Assembly: GCA_003151595.1 (NCBI GenBank)
Contig: PLXW01000150.1
Span: 6,050-39,901, forward strand
Direction of reading: 5' to 3'
DNA from: Myxococcales bacterium
GTDB taxonomy: Bacteria > Myxococcota > Polyangia > Polyangiales > Polyangiaceae
Length of the DNA stretch: 33,852 nucleotides
Within the stretch, counting starts at the first letter, position 1; every line of letters starts with the position of its first letter. The notes beneath the pieces are model-generated. The model made no database searches. It was given only the letters and a program-made list of their open reading frames with translations, and was not told where the DNA came from. Both the position numbers and the translations under genes were made by a program. Below are positions 6,621 to 15,065 of the stretch, one piece after another.

Positions 6621-9588
6621 CGTCGTCCTTCTGCGCTGCCACCTCGGCGACCAGCGCTTCGAAGCTCGCGCCGTGGAAGGGCTTCTCGAGGATCGGGCGG
6701 CCGGTGGCGAGCGCGCGCTCGTGGATCGGATCGTCTCCGACGCCGTAGCTGCCGCCGGTGGTGAAGATGAAGCGTGACGCCTGGCGGGGGGAGCGCGCGC
6801 GGATCGCATCGTAGATCGCGGGTCCCGATTGATCGGGCATGCGCAGATCGCAGGCGACGACGTCGTAGCGATGCACGCTCAGCTCGGCGAGCGCGTCGCG
6901 CGCGGTCGAGACCGTGTCCACGTCCCATCGATCGGCGAGCTGGCGGGCGAGCGCCTTGGCCAGCGCCTGCTCGTCGTCGACGATGAGGACTCTCCCGCGC
7001 GACGCGGTCCCGGTCGGAGGCGTGAACGTGACGCCCGCGGCCCGCATCGACGCGCTGATGGTCGGGGTGCGCAGACCATCGGCCGCCGCGTCCGTCGGCA
7101 GCACCACGTCGAACGTGCTCCCTTCACCCGGCGTGCTCGTCACGCGAATGTCGCCCCCCACGCGGCGAACGAGGTTGTGCGCGATGGCGAGCCCGAGCCC
7201 GGCCCCCTCGCCGGCGGCGTTCATCTTGAAGAATGGATCGAAGATCCGCGGCAAGATCCGCGGCTCGATCCCCACGCCCGTATCACTCACGCGGACGACG
7301 ATGGCGCCGTCGGCGACGAACGTGGACACGCGCACGAAGCACGGCGGGCGCGCCGGGTCGCGAATGGCGTCGATCGCTTGCGCCGCGTTGAGCAGGAGGT
7401 TCACGAAGGCTTGCCCCAAGCTCGAGTACTCGCCCGGCGCCAGCGGTAGCTCGCCCAGGTTCACTTCCACGCGCGCGCGTCTTCGCAGCTCCGCGCTCGT
7501 CAGCGTCACCGCCATCTGCACGATGCGGTTCACGTCGACCGGCGTGACGTGCGCGCCCTCGGGGATTCGCGTGAAGAGCTTCAGCTCGCCGACGATGTTC
7601 GCGATGCGCCCCGCCGCCTCGCTCACCTCCTGAAGAAGCTGCGTGGCCCGCGCCACGTCGGCGTCGCTGCGGTTGGACGCGATCATCTTGGCGATCTGCC
7701 CTGACGCGAGGCCGATGAACGCCACCGGGTTGTTGATCTCGTGCGCGATCCCGCCGGCCAGCGCGCCGAGCGAGGCCAGGCGATCGGCTTGCATCAGCTG
7801 CTTTCGCGACTCGAGCTCCGTCGTCACGTCGTATGCGAGGACCTCGATCGCGCGCACCGCGCCGCTCGCGTCGCGCACCGGGTACACGTTCTCGCGCAGG
7901 ATGAGGACGCGACCGTCCTTGTGCTTGTAGCGCCGGTCCTGCCACGCCGAGTCGCGTCCACGCGCAGCCCGATCGCGCGCCAGGGCGCTCGCCTCCCACT
8001 CGATGGGATCGGCGAAGAGCGCGTCCATCCCGGGGAGCCCCTGCACGTCGGCCGCGCCGTAGCCGAGGACGCGCTCGATGGCGCCGTTCACGAAGAGCGT
8101 CGCCCCCGTCTTCGGGTCCACGCGCGCCACGATGATCGGCAGGCTGTCGACGAGTTGCCGCTTCTCCGCCTCGAGGGCGACGACTTGCTCGAAGTCGTCA
8201 GCCGCGTGGAGCGCCGCCGAGATCGTCCCGGCGACGCTCTCCCAGCGCTCGCGCGACGAGTCGCTGAGCAGCGCGCCCGGCTTTCCCAGGACGAGCATCG
8301 CCCCCAACGGCCGGCGCGCATGCGCCAGCGGGACGAGGATCTTCCAGCGCGGCACGAGCCCCGTCGTCTCCGGATCGATCGCGGCGCCGACCGCTTCGAC
8401 GACGCCGTGCGCGCGACGAACGTCGGTCGCCTTCGTGTCGAGGATCTCTTCCAGCTCCGCGGTCGTCACGTGCGCCACGCGCTTCTGCGTTCGCTCGCTC
8501 ACGCCACGCGCGACCACGAGGCGAAGCATCTCTTCGCCGTCGGCGCGGAACATCATGACGCCGCCAACTTCGCTGCGCCCCGCGCAGAACGTCGCCGCGC
8601 GTTCGAGCGCCGTCTGCACGCGGAGGTCTCCGGCCATGCTGTCGGAGAGGCCGCGCAAGAACGCGAAGTGATCGACCCTTCGCGTAGTCGCCTCTTCGGC
8701 GGCGCGACGTCCACGCGCGTCGCGGAGGTGCAATTGGAATGCGGCGTCGCCGATCCCTTCGACGCACGCGATGACGGCGTCGATCGCCAGCCTTGGCCCC
8801 CCCTCCTCGATCGCGACCGTCTTGTACTCGTCCGCCGCGCCCCACGGCGACGTCACCGCCGCGGCGACCTTCGCGCCAAGCACGCTCGCCACCGCTCTTC
8901 CGAGGACCTCGGCGCGCTCGCTCACGAGGAGGCGCAACGCCGCTCGATTCACTTCGATGACGGTGCCCATGCGATCGAGGGCGAGCATCCCGTCGGGCGC
9001 GTCGGTCACGAGCGACTCGTAGAGTCGACCACGGGCCAACTGGCGCGCGCGCACCAGCGCTGGTGCGAGGAGCGACGTCACGGCGCGAAGGAGAGGCAGC
9101 GCCGACTGCGACGGCGCCCCGCGGACCCCGTGAGCTAGCGTGAGCCACCCCACGTCCACGTCGTGATGAATCAGCGGCACGACGAGGTAGCTGCGAACGC
9201 CGCTCTTCCAGAGCGCGCGCTCGGTGGGCGTGCCCTCTTCGGCGATGTCGTTCGCCACGTGCGCCTCGTGCGGTGCGCGGTTCGCGAGAGACACCTGCGC
9301 GTCGTCGCGTTGAACGTGAACGCCGGTCGCGAACGTCTGCGGCGCCCCCTTGGCCGCCGAGGGATCGCGCCACACGACCCAGAAGCTTCGTCCCCCTTCG
9401 TCGTCGACGTGGATGGCGATTCGCTCGAAGGCGATGACGCGACGAAGCGCGCCCTTCACCCGCTGGAGCACCGCGTCGTCGAGCACCTCGTCGCCGTCGG
9501 CGAGCGCGCGCTTCGTCTCGTCGAGCACTGCCCGTTCGTCGGGCGTGAATCGCTCGGCGTCGTCTCGCAGGTGTTGCGGCTCGTCCAT
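6613..9588 (-). CDS. Hybrid sensor histidine kinase (GAF-PAS-GAF-PAS-HisKA-HATPase-REC)
   Basis: A 991-residue signalling protein with no obvious membrane helix, so probably cytoplasmic. I read the order as: a GAF-like domain (about 25-190), PAS (LYESLVTDAPDGMLALDR, about 195-310), a second GAF (about 330-480), a second PAS (LPIIVARVDPKTGATLFVNG, about 490-600), the HisKA H-box with His616 (GGIAHEINNP), an HATPase with N-box Asn734, Asp769 in DTGVGI and a GAGLGLAIAH lid, and a C-terminal receiver with acidic Asp871/Asp872, phospho-acceptor Asp914 (DLRMPDQSG) and Lys969 (EKPF). All key catalytic residues are present. The start at 9588 is chosen because GGAG lies about 8 nt upstream. A longer frame runs back into the phosphorylase gene, whose stop is only 16 nt away, so the two genes probably form an operon. 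The signal sensed is unknown. Confidence 0.92.
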   Translation of the reverse strand: MDEPQHLRDDAERFTPDERAVLDETKRALADGDEVLDDAVLQRVKGALRRVIAFERIAIHVDDEGGRSFWVVWRDPSAAKGAPQTFATGVHVQRDDAQVSLANRAPHEAHVANDIAEEGTPTERALWKSGVRSYLVVPLIHHDVDVGWLTLAHGVRGAPSQSALPLLRAVTSLLAPALVRARQLARGRLYESLVTDAPDGMLALDRMGTVIEVNRAALRLLVSERAEVLGRAVASVLGAKVAAAVTSPWGAADEYKTVAIEEGGPRLAIDAVIACVEGIGDAAFQLHLRDARGRRAAEEATTRRVDHFAFLRGLSDSMAGDLRVQTALERAATFCAGRSEVGGVMMFRADGEEMLRLVVARGVSERTQKRVAHVTTAELEEILDTKATDVRRAHGVVEAVGAAIDPETTGLVPRWKILVPLAHARRPLGAMLVLGKPGALLSDSSRERWESVAGTISAALHAADDFEQVVALEAEKRQLVDSLPIIVARVDPKTGATLFVNGAIERVLGYGAADVQGLPGMDALFADPIEWEASALARDRAARGRDSAWQDRRYKHKDGRVLILRENVYPVRDASGAVRAIEVLAYDVTTELESRKQLMQADRLASLGALAGGIAHEINNPVAFIGLASGQIAKMIASNRSDADVARATQLLQEVSEAAGRIANIVGELKLFTRIPEGAHVTPVDVNRIVQMAVTLTSAELRRRARVEVNLGELPLAPGEYSSLGQAFVNLLLNAAQAIDAIRDPARPPCFVRVSTFVADGAIVVRVSDTGVGIEPRILPRIFDPFFKMNAAGEGAGLGLAIAHNLVRRVGGDIRVTSTPGEGSTFDVVLPTDAAADGLRTPTISASMRAAGVTFTPPTGTASRGRVLIVDDEQALAKALARQLADRWDVDTVSTARDALAELSVHRYDVVACDLRMPDQSGPAIYDAIRARSPRQASRFIFTTGGSYGVGDDPIHERALATGRPILEKPFHGASFEALVAEVAAQKDDAT

Positions 9589-9604
9589 CCCCCGACTCCG
9601 AGTC

Positions 9605-10921
9605 TTACGCCGGGAGGCGCCCGCAAACCAGCGGCGGGACCGGCAGGCGGAGCTGTTCACCGATGGCGAAGGCACCGAGCACGCGCGCGGCGATCGCGTC
9701 CGCGTCGGGCGCGTTCCGCACGTGGACACGCGCCAGAACGTCGCCGGCCTTCACGTGCGTGCCGGGCTTCGCGTCGATCGAGATACCGACCGCGGGGTCC
9801 ACCTTCGCGTCCGCCCGCGCGCGCCCAGCGCCCATCGCCACCGCGGCGAGCCCGATCGCCAGCGCGTCGATCGCTTCGACCACGCCCGTACGGGGCGCGC
9901 GAACGGCGACTTCGACCTTCGCGATCTCGAGGCGCGACGGTTCACTCACCACGCGGGCGTCGCCCCCCTGGGCCGCGATCATTCGCTCGAACACGCGCGC
10001 GCCATCGCCGCTCGCGATCGCCTTCGCTAGCAGCGCGCGCCCTTCGTCGAGCGTCTTGGCCCGCCCGCCGAGCACGACCATCTCCGCGCCCAGCGCCATC
10101 GTGCACTCGACGACGTCGCTCGGGCCGCCGCCGTGGAGCACGTCGATCGCCTCCTTCGTCTCGTTCGCGTTCCCCACGGCGACGCCGAGCGGCGTGTCCA
10201 TGCGCGTGAGCAGCGCGACCACTTTCTTCCCGGCCCGCGTCCCGACGCGCACCAGCGCTTCGGCCAGCGCGCGCGCCCGCGTCTCGTCTTTCATGAACGC
10301 GCCGCGCCCGACCTTCACGTCGAGCACGAGCCCGTCGATCCCTTCGGCCAGCTTCTTCGACAGGATCGACGCCACGATGAGCGGGATGCACTCCACCGTC
10401 GCCGTCACGTCGCGCAGCGCGTAGATGCGCTTGTCGGCCGGCGCGATCTCGGCGGTCTGCCCGATCATGCACGTCCCCACGTCGCGCACGATCTCGGCGA
10501 ACCGGTCGGCCGCGATCTCGGTGCGGAACCCAGGGATGGCCTCGAGCTTGTCGAGCGTGCCTCCGGTATGACCGAGCCCGCGCCCGCTCACCATCGGCAC
10601 CGGCACGCCGCACGCGGCGACGAGCGGCGCGAGGCACAGGCTGATCTTGTCGCCGACGCCGCCGGTCGAATGCTTGTCGACCTTCACGCCGCTGACGCCC
10701 GACAGGTCGAGCACGCGCCCCGAGTGGAGCATCGCCTCGGTCAGCGCGACGGTCTCGGCGTCGTCGAGCCCGCGGAAGAAGACCGCCATGAGCCACGCCC
10801 CCATCTGATAGTCGGCGAGCGACCCATCCATGAAGGCGCGCACGAGGCGCGCGATGTCGTCTGCGGAGTGCGCTTCGCCGTCGCGTTTGGCGGCGAGTAA
10901 TTCGACGATCGTGCGTTGCAT
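9605..10921 (-). CDS. deoA: Thymidine / pyrimidine-nucleoside phosphorylase
   Basis: A 438-residue enzyme that splits pyrimidine (deoxy)nucleosides with phosphate to base plus (deoxy)ribose-1-phosphate in salvage. The length matches E. coli DeoA (about 440) and Bacillus Pdp (about 433). The family signature is complete: SGRGLGHTGGTLDKLEAIPG. The phosphate/potassium-site stretch KVDKHSTGGVGDKISL is also present, as is the C-terminal alpha/beta domain (KPGTHVKAGDVLARVHV). Whether it prefers thymidine only or also uridine cannot be decided by eye. The Met at 10921 starts the normal helical N-terminus (MQRTIVELLAAKRDGEAHS). An upstream Met in frame would add 21 atypical residues. It is divergent from the cytochrome gene at 10983 and leads the two-gene set with the hybrid kinase. 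Confidence 0.95.
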   Translation of the reverse strand: MQRTIVELLAAKRDGEAHSADDIARLVRAFMDGSLADYQMGAWLMAVFFRGLDDAETVALTEAMLHSGRVLDLSGVSGVKVDKHSTGGVGDKISLCLAPLVAACGVPVPMVSGRGLGHTGGTLDKLEAIPGFRTEIAADRFAEIVRDVGTCMIGQTAEIAPADKRIYALRDVTATVECIPLIVASILSKKLAEGIDGLVLDVKVGRGAFMKDETRARALAEALVRVGTRAGKKVVALLTRMDTPLGVAVGNANETKEAIDVLHGGGPSDVVECTMALGAEMVVLGGRAKTLDEGRALLAKAIASGDGARVFERMIAAQGGDARVVSEPSRLEIAKVEVAVRAPRTGVVEAIDALAIGLAAVAMGAGRARADAKVDPAVGISIDAKPGTHVKAGDVLARVHVRNAPDADAIAARVLGAFAIGEQLRLPVPPLVCGRLPA

Positions 10922-10932
10922 GAAGGGGCGCG

Positions 10933-10943
10933 AGGCTAGCACC
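10933..10943 (-). promoter_or_regulatory. Possible -10 element for the phosphorylase gene
   Basis: On the minus strand GGTGCTAGCCT ends 11 nt before the ATG at 10921 and resembles an extended -10 (TGnTAnnnT). If used, the leader would be only a few nucleotides, so the transcript would be nearly leaderless. It lies in the 61-bp divergent region shared with the cytochrome c'-like gene, where TATGCT on the plus strand (about 10966-10971) could serve the other direction. Confidence 0.3.
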
Positions 10944-10982
10944 GAAGACCAGCGCGCAGCTCGTGTATGCTGCCGCGCCGCC

Positions 10983-11603
10983 ATGCTTCAGCGCTTCAAA
11001 GGTCGCGTCGCCGTGACGTCATTTATCGGGCTCGCCCTCGCCGGGGCCCCGTTCGGTTGCTCGCGGCACGACGCCGACGAAACCGCCGCCGAAGACGCCG
11101 ACACGCAGGAGCCCGAGTGGGTTCCGCCGCACCGGCACGACGCGGGGATCGACGCCGGCTTCGTCCTGACGGACGGGGGCGCGGCCTTCGACGCCAGCGA
11201 CGGGCGCGCCGAGCTCGCGTTCGCGTTGCTCCAGGACGCGGGGCGCTTCTGCGGCGCGCGCGATCTCCACGACTGCCCGCTTCAGGGGTGGATGAAGCGC
11301 AACGCCACCACGATGCTCGAGTTCGGCGACATCTCGACCATCGGCATCGTGTTCGATCAGATCGCCACGCTCTGCCCGACCGACACGATCGAAGACGGCG
11401 GCCTCGTCTACGCGAACTGGAAATCGATCGCGATCGACGGCGCGAACGCGACGCGCATGGGGAACATCAACGCCGCACGGGCCGCCTGCCGCGGATGCCA
11501 CTCGCAGTACCGAGCGCAGTACCACGCGAACATGCGCGCGCGAGAGATCCCGGCCGCGCCGCTGGTGCCGACGCCCGCGCCTTCGTCGTCCTCCGCGCCA
11601 TGA
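10983..11603 (+). CDS. Cytochrome c'-like haem lipoprotein or secreted protein
   Basis: A 206-residue exported protein. The N-terminus is a signal sequence (VAVTSFIGLALAGAPFGCS) ending at a Cys that could be lipidated, although the residues before it (PFG) are not an ideal lipobox. A low-complexity acidic and Asp/Ala-rich linker follows. The C-terminal half is helical and ends with CRGCHSQYRAQY: one c-type haem motif at Cys169, Cys172 and His173, followed by YR. A C-terminal CxxCH followed by YR on the last helix of a four-helix bundle is the hallmark of the cytochrome c'/c556 fold. The Pro/Ser tail is disordered. The stop overlaps the start of the WYL regulator (ATGA), so the two are translationally coupled. 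Role (electron carrier, or gas or haem sensing) is not shown by the sequence. Confidence 0.75.
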   Translation: MLQRFKGRVAVTSFIGLALAGAPFGCSRHDADETAAEDADTQEPEWVPPHRHDAGIDAGFVLTDGGAAFDASDGRAELAFALLQDAGRFCGARDLHDCPLQGWMKRNATTMLEFGDISTIGIVFDQIATLCPTDTIEDGGLVYANWKSIAIDGANATRMGNINAARAACRGCHSQYRAQYHANMRAREIPAAPLVPTPAPSSSSAP

Positions 11604-12712
11604 GCAGTCGCGATCCCCGCGCATCGCAACGGCCGCCGACGGTCGCTCCACCGACCCCCGCGCGCGCCAAGTCGCGCGCGCCGCGACGCGGGAGGCCGCC
11701 GGGGAAGTTCACGCAGAACCGGAGGCTCGAGCGCCTTCGCGACGCGCTCGAGAAGAACTCGGCGGGGCTCTCCATCGCCGAGATCGCGGCGCTCCTCCAC
11801 GTCACGCCGCGATCGGTCCGTCGCTACCTCGGGCACCTTCGCGTCACGACGCCGATCGAAGCGCTCCCTGCCGCGCCAGGCCGCGAGAACGTGTGGCGCA
11901 TCAAGCCGAGCGAGCGCGCGCGATCGGTGCCGCTCCGGCGCGCGCCGGCGTACTGCCTCCTCGCCACGCGCGCGGTGTTCGATCCGCTCAAAGGCTCCGC
12001 GCTCTTCGACGCGCTCGATCTCGTGCATCGCCAGATGCTCCAGGTCGCGAGCCGCCCGTCGAAGGGCCCGATGGAGGGAGAGATCCGCGGCGACGCTCGC
12101 CTCGACGAGCGCTTGCTCTTCGTGTCGTCGCCCCCCGCGAGCTACGCCGCGCGCGCCGAAGAGATCGACGATCTGTTCCGCGCCGTGGCCGATCTCCACG
12201 TGCTCCGTTTCCGCCTTCAACCGCGTGAAGCGGGCGCACGCGCCGAGAGCGTCGTCGCTCACCCGTACGCCATCTACCTTCGCGCCGGCGCGCTCCACAT
12301 CATCGCTTTCGACGTCGAGCGGGCCGAGGTCCGCGCGCTCCCGTTCGATCGCGTCGCGGGGCTCGTTCTCTCGGCGGACGAGCGCTTCGTCGTCCCCGCC
12401 GACTTCCGCGCCTCCGATCTCGTGCACGGCATCTTCGGCGTCGCGCCCGGCCCGGCCCGCGTTCGCCTCCTGGTCGAATTCGACCCGCGCGCCGCCGACG
12501 AGATCCGCGCGCGGAAGCTCCACCCAGCGCAGAAGATCGCGACCGCACCGGACGGCCGCGTACGCCTCTCGGTGCAGCTCCCCGAAGCGCTGCTCCCCGA
12601 GGCCCGCCGCTGGGTCCTCGGTTTCGCCGACGCCGCGCGGGTGATCGAGCCCGCCGAGCTCGCGGACGACGTCGCGCGCGCCCTTGCCGCCGCCGCCAAA
12701 CGCTACGAGTGA
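11600..12712 (+). CDS. WYL-domain transcriptional regulator
   Basis: A 370-residue protein. A basic Pro/Arg-rich N-terminus of about 40 residues (with an AT-hook-like RRGRPPGK) precedes an HTH (LRDALEKNSAGLSIAEIAAL and the recognition part VTPRSVRRYLGHL). The C-terminal half carries a WYL-type domain (SVVAHPYAIYLRAGALHIIAFDVERAEVRALPFDRVAGL), followed by the beta-rich extension common in this family (ARVRLLVEFDPRAADEIR). WYL proteins usually act as DNA-binding regulators responding to small ligands or nucleic acid. The ATG at 11600 overlaps the cytochrome stop by 4 nt, which fixes the start and implies coupled translation. It may control its own operon or kamA, which lies 142 nt downstream. 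The target is inference. Confidence 0.88.
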   Translation: MSSRDPRASQRPPTVAPPTPARAKSRAPRRGRPPGKFTQNRRLERLRDALEKNSAGLSIAEIAALLHVTPRSVRRYLGHLRVTTPIEALPAAPGRENVWRIKPSERARSVPLRRAPAYCLLATRAVFDPLKGSALFDALDLVHRQMLQVASRPSKGPMEGEIRGDARLDERLLFVSSPPASYAARAEEIDDLFRAVADLHVLRFRLQPREAGARAESVVAHPYAIYLRAGALHIIAFDVERAEVRALPFDRVAGLVLSADERFVVPADFRASDLVHGIFGVAPGPARVRLLVEFDPRAADEIRARKLHPAQKIATAPDGRVRLSVQLPEALLPEARRWVLGFADAARVIEPAELADDVARALAAAAKRYE

Positions 12713-12751
12713 CGTAGCGCGTCGAGCGCGTCGGTCGCGCGTTTCATGGGA

Positions 12752-12776
12752 TCGCGAGATTGCGTCGCGAGATTGC
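12752..12776 (+). repeat. Tandem 13-bp direct repeat upstream of the kamA-like gene
   Basis: TCGCGAGATTGC occurs at 12752-12763 and again at 12765-12776, giving a 13-bp period. It lies about 80 nt before the kamA start and 40 nt after the WYL regulator stop. Each copy contains the palindrome TCGCGA. CCACG-n5-CGTGG follows at 12781-12795. The arrangement looks like a regulatory site, and the adjacent WYL protein is the obvious candidate binder. That link is inference. Confidence 0.45.
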
Positions 12777-12854
12777 ACGACCACGCGCGCCGTGGGAGAA
12801 GGCGACGGCACGTCCGCGCTCGCGCGGCGTGGTCCACACAAGGCACGAACACCC

Positions 12855-14249
12855 ATGGAAACCAGCCCGCTCAAAGTCATCCAGAACGCCGCCGAGCCGA
12901 TCGTCGCCAAGAAGCCGCCGGTCGACCCCACCACGCTCGAGCACCGCAACCTCGTGCGCGGCCCCTTCTGGCAGAAGATCCCCGCGTACCGCGAGATCAG
13001 CGAAGCGCAGTTTCTCGATCACAACTGGCAGGCGAAGAGCTCGATCACCAAGATCGACAAGCTCATCTCGACCATCCAGGAGCTGTGTACGGCGGAGTTC
13101 ATCAAAGACATCGAGATGGGGATGAAGAAAGCCCCGATGAGCGTCCGGGTCAGCCCGTACCTCGTCTCGCTGATCGACTGGTCGAATCCGTACACCGACC
13201 CGATCCGCACGCAGTTCTTCCCGCTCGCGTCGCGCCTGCTCCCCGATCACCCGCAGCTCCAGCTCGACTCGCTGCACGAGCAAGACGACGCGCCCGTCGC
13301 CGGACTCACGCACCGCTACGTCGACAAGGCGCTCTTTCTCCCGCTCGATCAGTGCCCGGTCTACTGCCGCTTCTGCACGCGCAGCTACGCCATCGGGCTC
13401 GACACCGAGGAGGTCGAGAAGGTCCACCTCCGCGCCAGCGACGAGCGGTGGCAGCGCGCGTTCAAGTACATCGAGTCGCGCCCCGAGCTCGAGGACATCG
13501 TCATCTCCGGCGGCGACGCGTACCAGCTGCGCGCCAGCCAGCTCACCGAGATCGGCGAAGCGCTCCTGGCGATGCCGAACATTCGCCGCATGCGCTTCGC
13601 GACGAAGGGTCCGGCGGTCATGCCGCAGAAGATCCTCACGGACCAGCCGTGGGTCGATGCGCTCACGGCCATCGTCGAGAAGGGGCGCAAGGTTCACAAG
13701 GAGGTCGTCGTGCACACGCACTTCAACCACCCGAACGAGATCACCGGCATCACCGAAGAGGCGATGAACAAGCTCTTCGAGCGCGGGATCGTCGTGCGCA
13801 ACCAGAGCGTCCTCCAGCGCGGCGTGAACGACACCCCGGCGATCATGACCGCGCTCGTGAAGCGCCTCGGTCACGTGAACGTGCACCCGTATTACGTCTA
13901 CGTGCACGACCTGGTGAGCGGGGTCGAAGACCTCCGCACCAGCGTCGACACGGCGCTCCACATCGAGAAGAACGTGCGCGGCGTGACCGCGGGGTTCAAC
14001 ACGCCGACGTTCGTGGTCGACGCGCCCGGCGGCGGCGGCAAGCGCGACGCACACTCGTACGAGTATTACGATCGCGAGACCGGCGTGAGCGTCTACACGG
14101 CGCCGTCGGTCAAAGCGGGGAAGCATTTCCTCTACTTCGATCCGCTCCACCAGCTCTCGACCTCGACGCAGCGCCGCTGGGCCGAGCCGACCGAGCGCCA
14201 GGTGATGATCGACGACGCCATCGCCAAGGCGCGCAAACACGAACGTTGA
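12855..14249 (+). CDS. kamA: Lysine 2,3-aminomutase family radical SAM/PLP enzyme (KamA-like)
   Basis: A 464-residue cytoplasmic enzyme. The radical SAM cluster motif CPVYCRFC gives Cys167, Cys171 and Cys174, the CxxxCxxC that binds the [4Fe-4S] cluster. PLP would attach to Lys396 in PGGGGK. Asp352 (HDL) and Asp389 (FVVDAPGG) sit 37 residues apart, and Asp389 lies 7 before the lysine. That is the same spacing as Asp293, Asp330 and Lys337 of clostridial lysine 2,3-aminomutase, where the two Asp residues hold the lysine side-chain amine. This favours L-lysine to beta-lysine chemistry over glutamate mutase activity. The text around Asp352 (VHDLVSGVEDLRTSV) is more divergent than usual, and the N-terminus is about 40 residues longer. 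The Met at 12855 was chosen as the first in the conserved part, with a weak AAGG upstream. No beta-lysine acetyltransferase gene is adjacent. Confidence 0.88.
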   Translation: METSPLKVIQNAAEPIVAKKPPVDPTTLEHRNLVRGPFWQKIPAYREISEAQFLDHNWQAKSSITKIDKLISTIQELCTAEFIKDIEMGMKKAPMSVRVSPYLVSLIDWSNPYTDPIRTQFFPLASRLLPDHPQLQLDSLHEQDDAPVAGLTHRYVDKALFLPLDQCPVYCRFCTRSYAIGLDTEEVEKVHLRASDERWQRAFKYIESRPELEDIVISGGDAYQLRASQLTEIGEALLAMPNIRRMRFATKGPAVMPQKILTDQPWVDALTAIVEKGRKVHKEVVVHTHFNHPNEITGITEEAMNKLFERGIVVRNQSVLQRGVNDTPAIMTALVKRLGHVNVHPYYVYVHDLVSGVEDLRTSVDTALHIEKNVRGVTAGFNTPTFVVDAPGGGGKRDAHSYEYYDRETGVSVYTAPSVKAGKHFLYFDPLHQLSTSTQRRWAEPTERQVMIDDAIAKARKHER

Positions 14250-14399
14250 TCCGCCCGTGCATTTGGTAACGGTGGCCGAAGCCCCCGTTCGCCAGCGCAC
14301 GATCGCGCGAATTCCGCTTGTTTACCGGTGGATCGTCGCACCCTCAGTTACCCACCCCCACGCTGAGAGTGGGATATGAGAGTGCCAGATCGAGCGCAC

Positions 14400-15065
14400 T
14401 CAGCGCGTGAGCGCGTTGTCCGGGAAGCGGGCGCGGAGCTGCTCCTCCACGAACGCCGCTTCGGGATGGCGCCCCGCCGCGTGCAGCGCGCGCGCTTCGA
14501 GCGAGAGCTCTTCGGGCTCCATCGCGCGGGTAGGAAGCGTTTCGGTCGCGCGCAAGGCACCGAGCGCGACGTCGGGCTCGCCGCGAATGATCGCCGAGCG
14601 CGCCTCGGCGACGAGCGCCGCTTCGCGTGCGAGCGGATCGTACGACAGCTCGGGCTCCTGTTCGGGCAACACATCCGCGTGCTTCACGCCGACGGTCGCG
14701 ACGACGCGCTTGGTCGGAACCGGCTGTTCGATCACCATCCCGTGCGTCGCCGGCGCGATCGACGCGAGCTCCGTGTCGGCCTGCACGGCGTACGTCGGAT
14801 CGGGCGCGAGCTTCGGCGTGCCGATGTGGAGCATCATCGCCGCGATCCCGACGGTCACCGCGCTCCCGAACAGCGCGCCCGCCACCAGCAACTTCGCCGA
14901 CCCCGCCGCCAGCGTCCCCTTCGCCGCAGTGCCGAGCGACGTGCCTCCCAGCGCTCCCGTTCCCGACGCGATCTTCCCCAGGATCTTCGCCCGCGCCGCC
15001 GCGCCGGGCCCGTCGTTCCGCGCCGTGCGGAGCAACGCCTTGGTGGTGGGTGATAGTTCCGTCAT
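14400..15065 (-). CDS. Single-pass membrane protein after the ECF sigma gene; possible anti-sigma factor
   Basis: A 221-residue protein. The N-terminal 50 residues are a small helical, Gly/Ala-rich cytoplasmic segment. One membrane helix follows (LLVAGALFGSAVTVGIAAMML, about 58-80). The C-terminal 140 residues would be periplasmic and end in a TPR-like helical region (REAALVAEARSAIIRGEPDVALGALR, then LEARALHAAGRHPEAAFVEEQLRARFP). The gene starts with ATG at 15065, overlapping the sigma factor stop by ATGA. An inner-membrane protein co-translated with an ECF sigma factor is the usual position for an anti-sigma factor. I see no zinc-binding HxxxCxxC anti-sigma motif, so that role is inference from context. 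TPR-ended partners of this kind are common in myxobacteria. Confidence 0.72.
   Translation of the reverse strand: MTELSPTTKALLRTARNDGPGAAARAKILGKIASGTGALGGTSLGTAAKGTLAAGSAKLLVAGALFGSAVTVGIAAMMLHIGTPKLAPDPTYAVQADTELASIAPATHGMVIEQPVPTKRVVATVGVKHADVLPEQEPELSYDPLAREAALVAEARSAIIRGEPDVALGALRATETLPTRAMEPEELSLEARALHAAGRHPEAAFVEEQLRARFPDNALTR

Noticed and set aside
3993..6809. 938-codon minus-strand frame opposite metG
   Set aside because: Low-complexity Arg-rich product running across two gene boundaries. metG is unmistakable.
7741..9138. 465-codon plus-strand frame opposite the histidine kinase
   Set aside because: No motif and Arg/His-rich. The kinase domains on the other strand explain the sequence.
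14357..14373. CCCAC-n7-GTGGG hairpin between kamA and the sigma cassette as a terminator
   Set aside because: Only 5 bp, with no T-run. Too weak to call.
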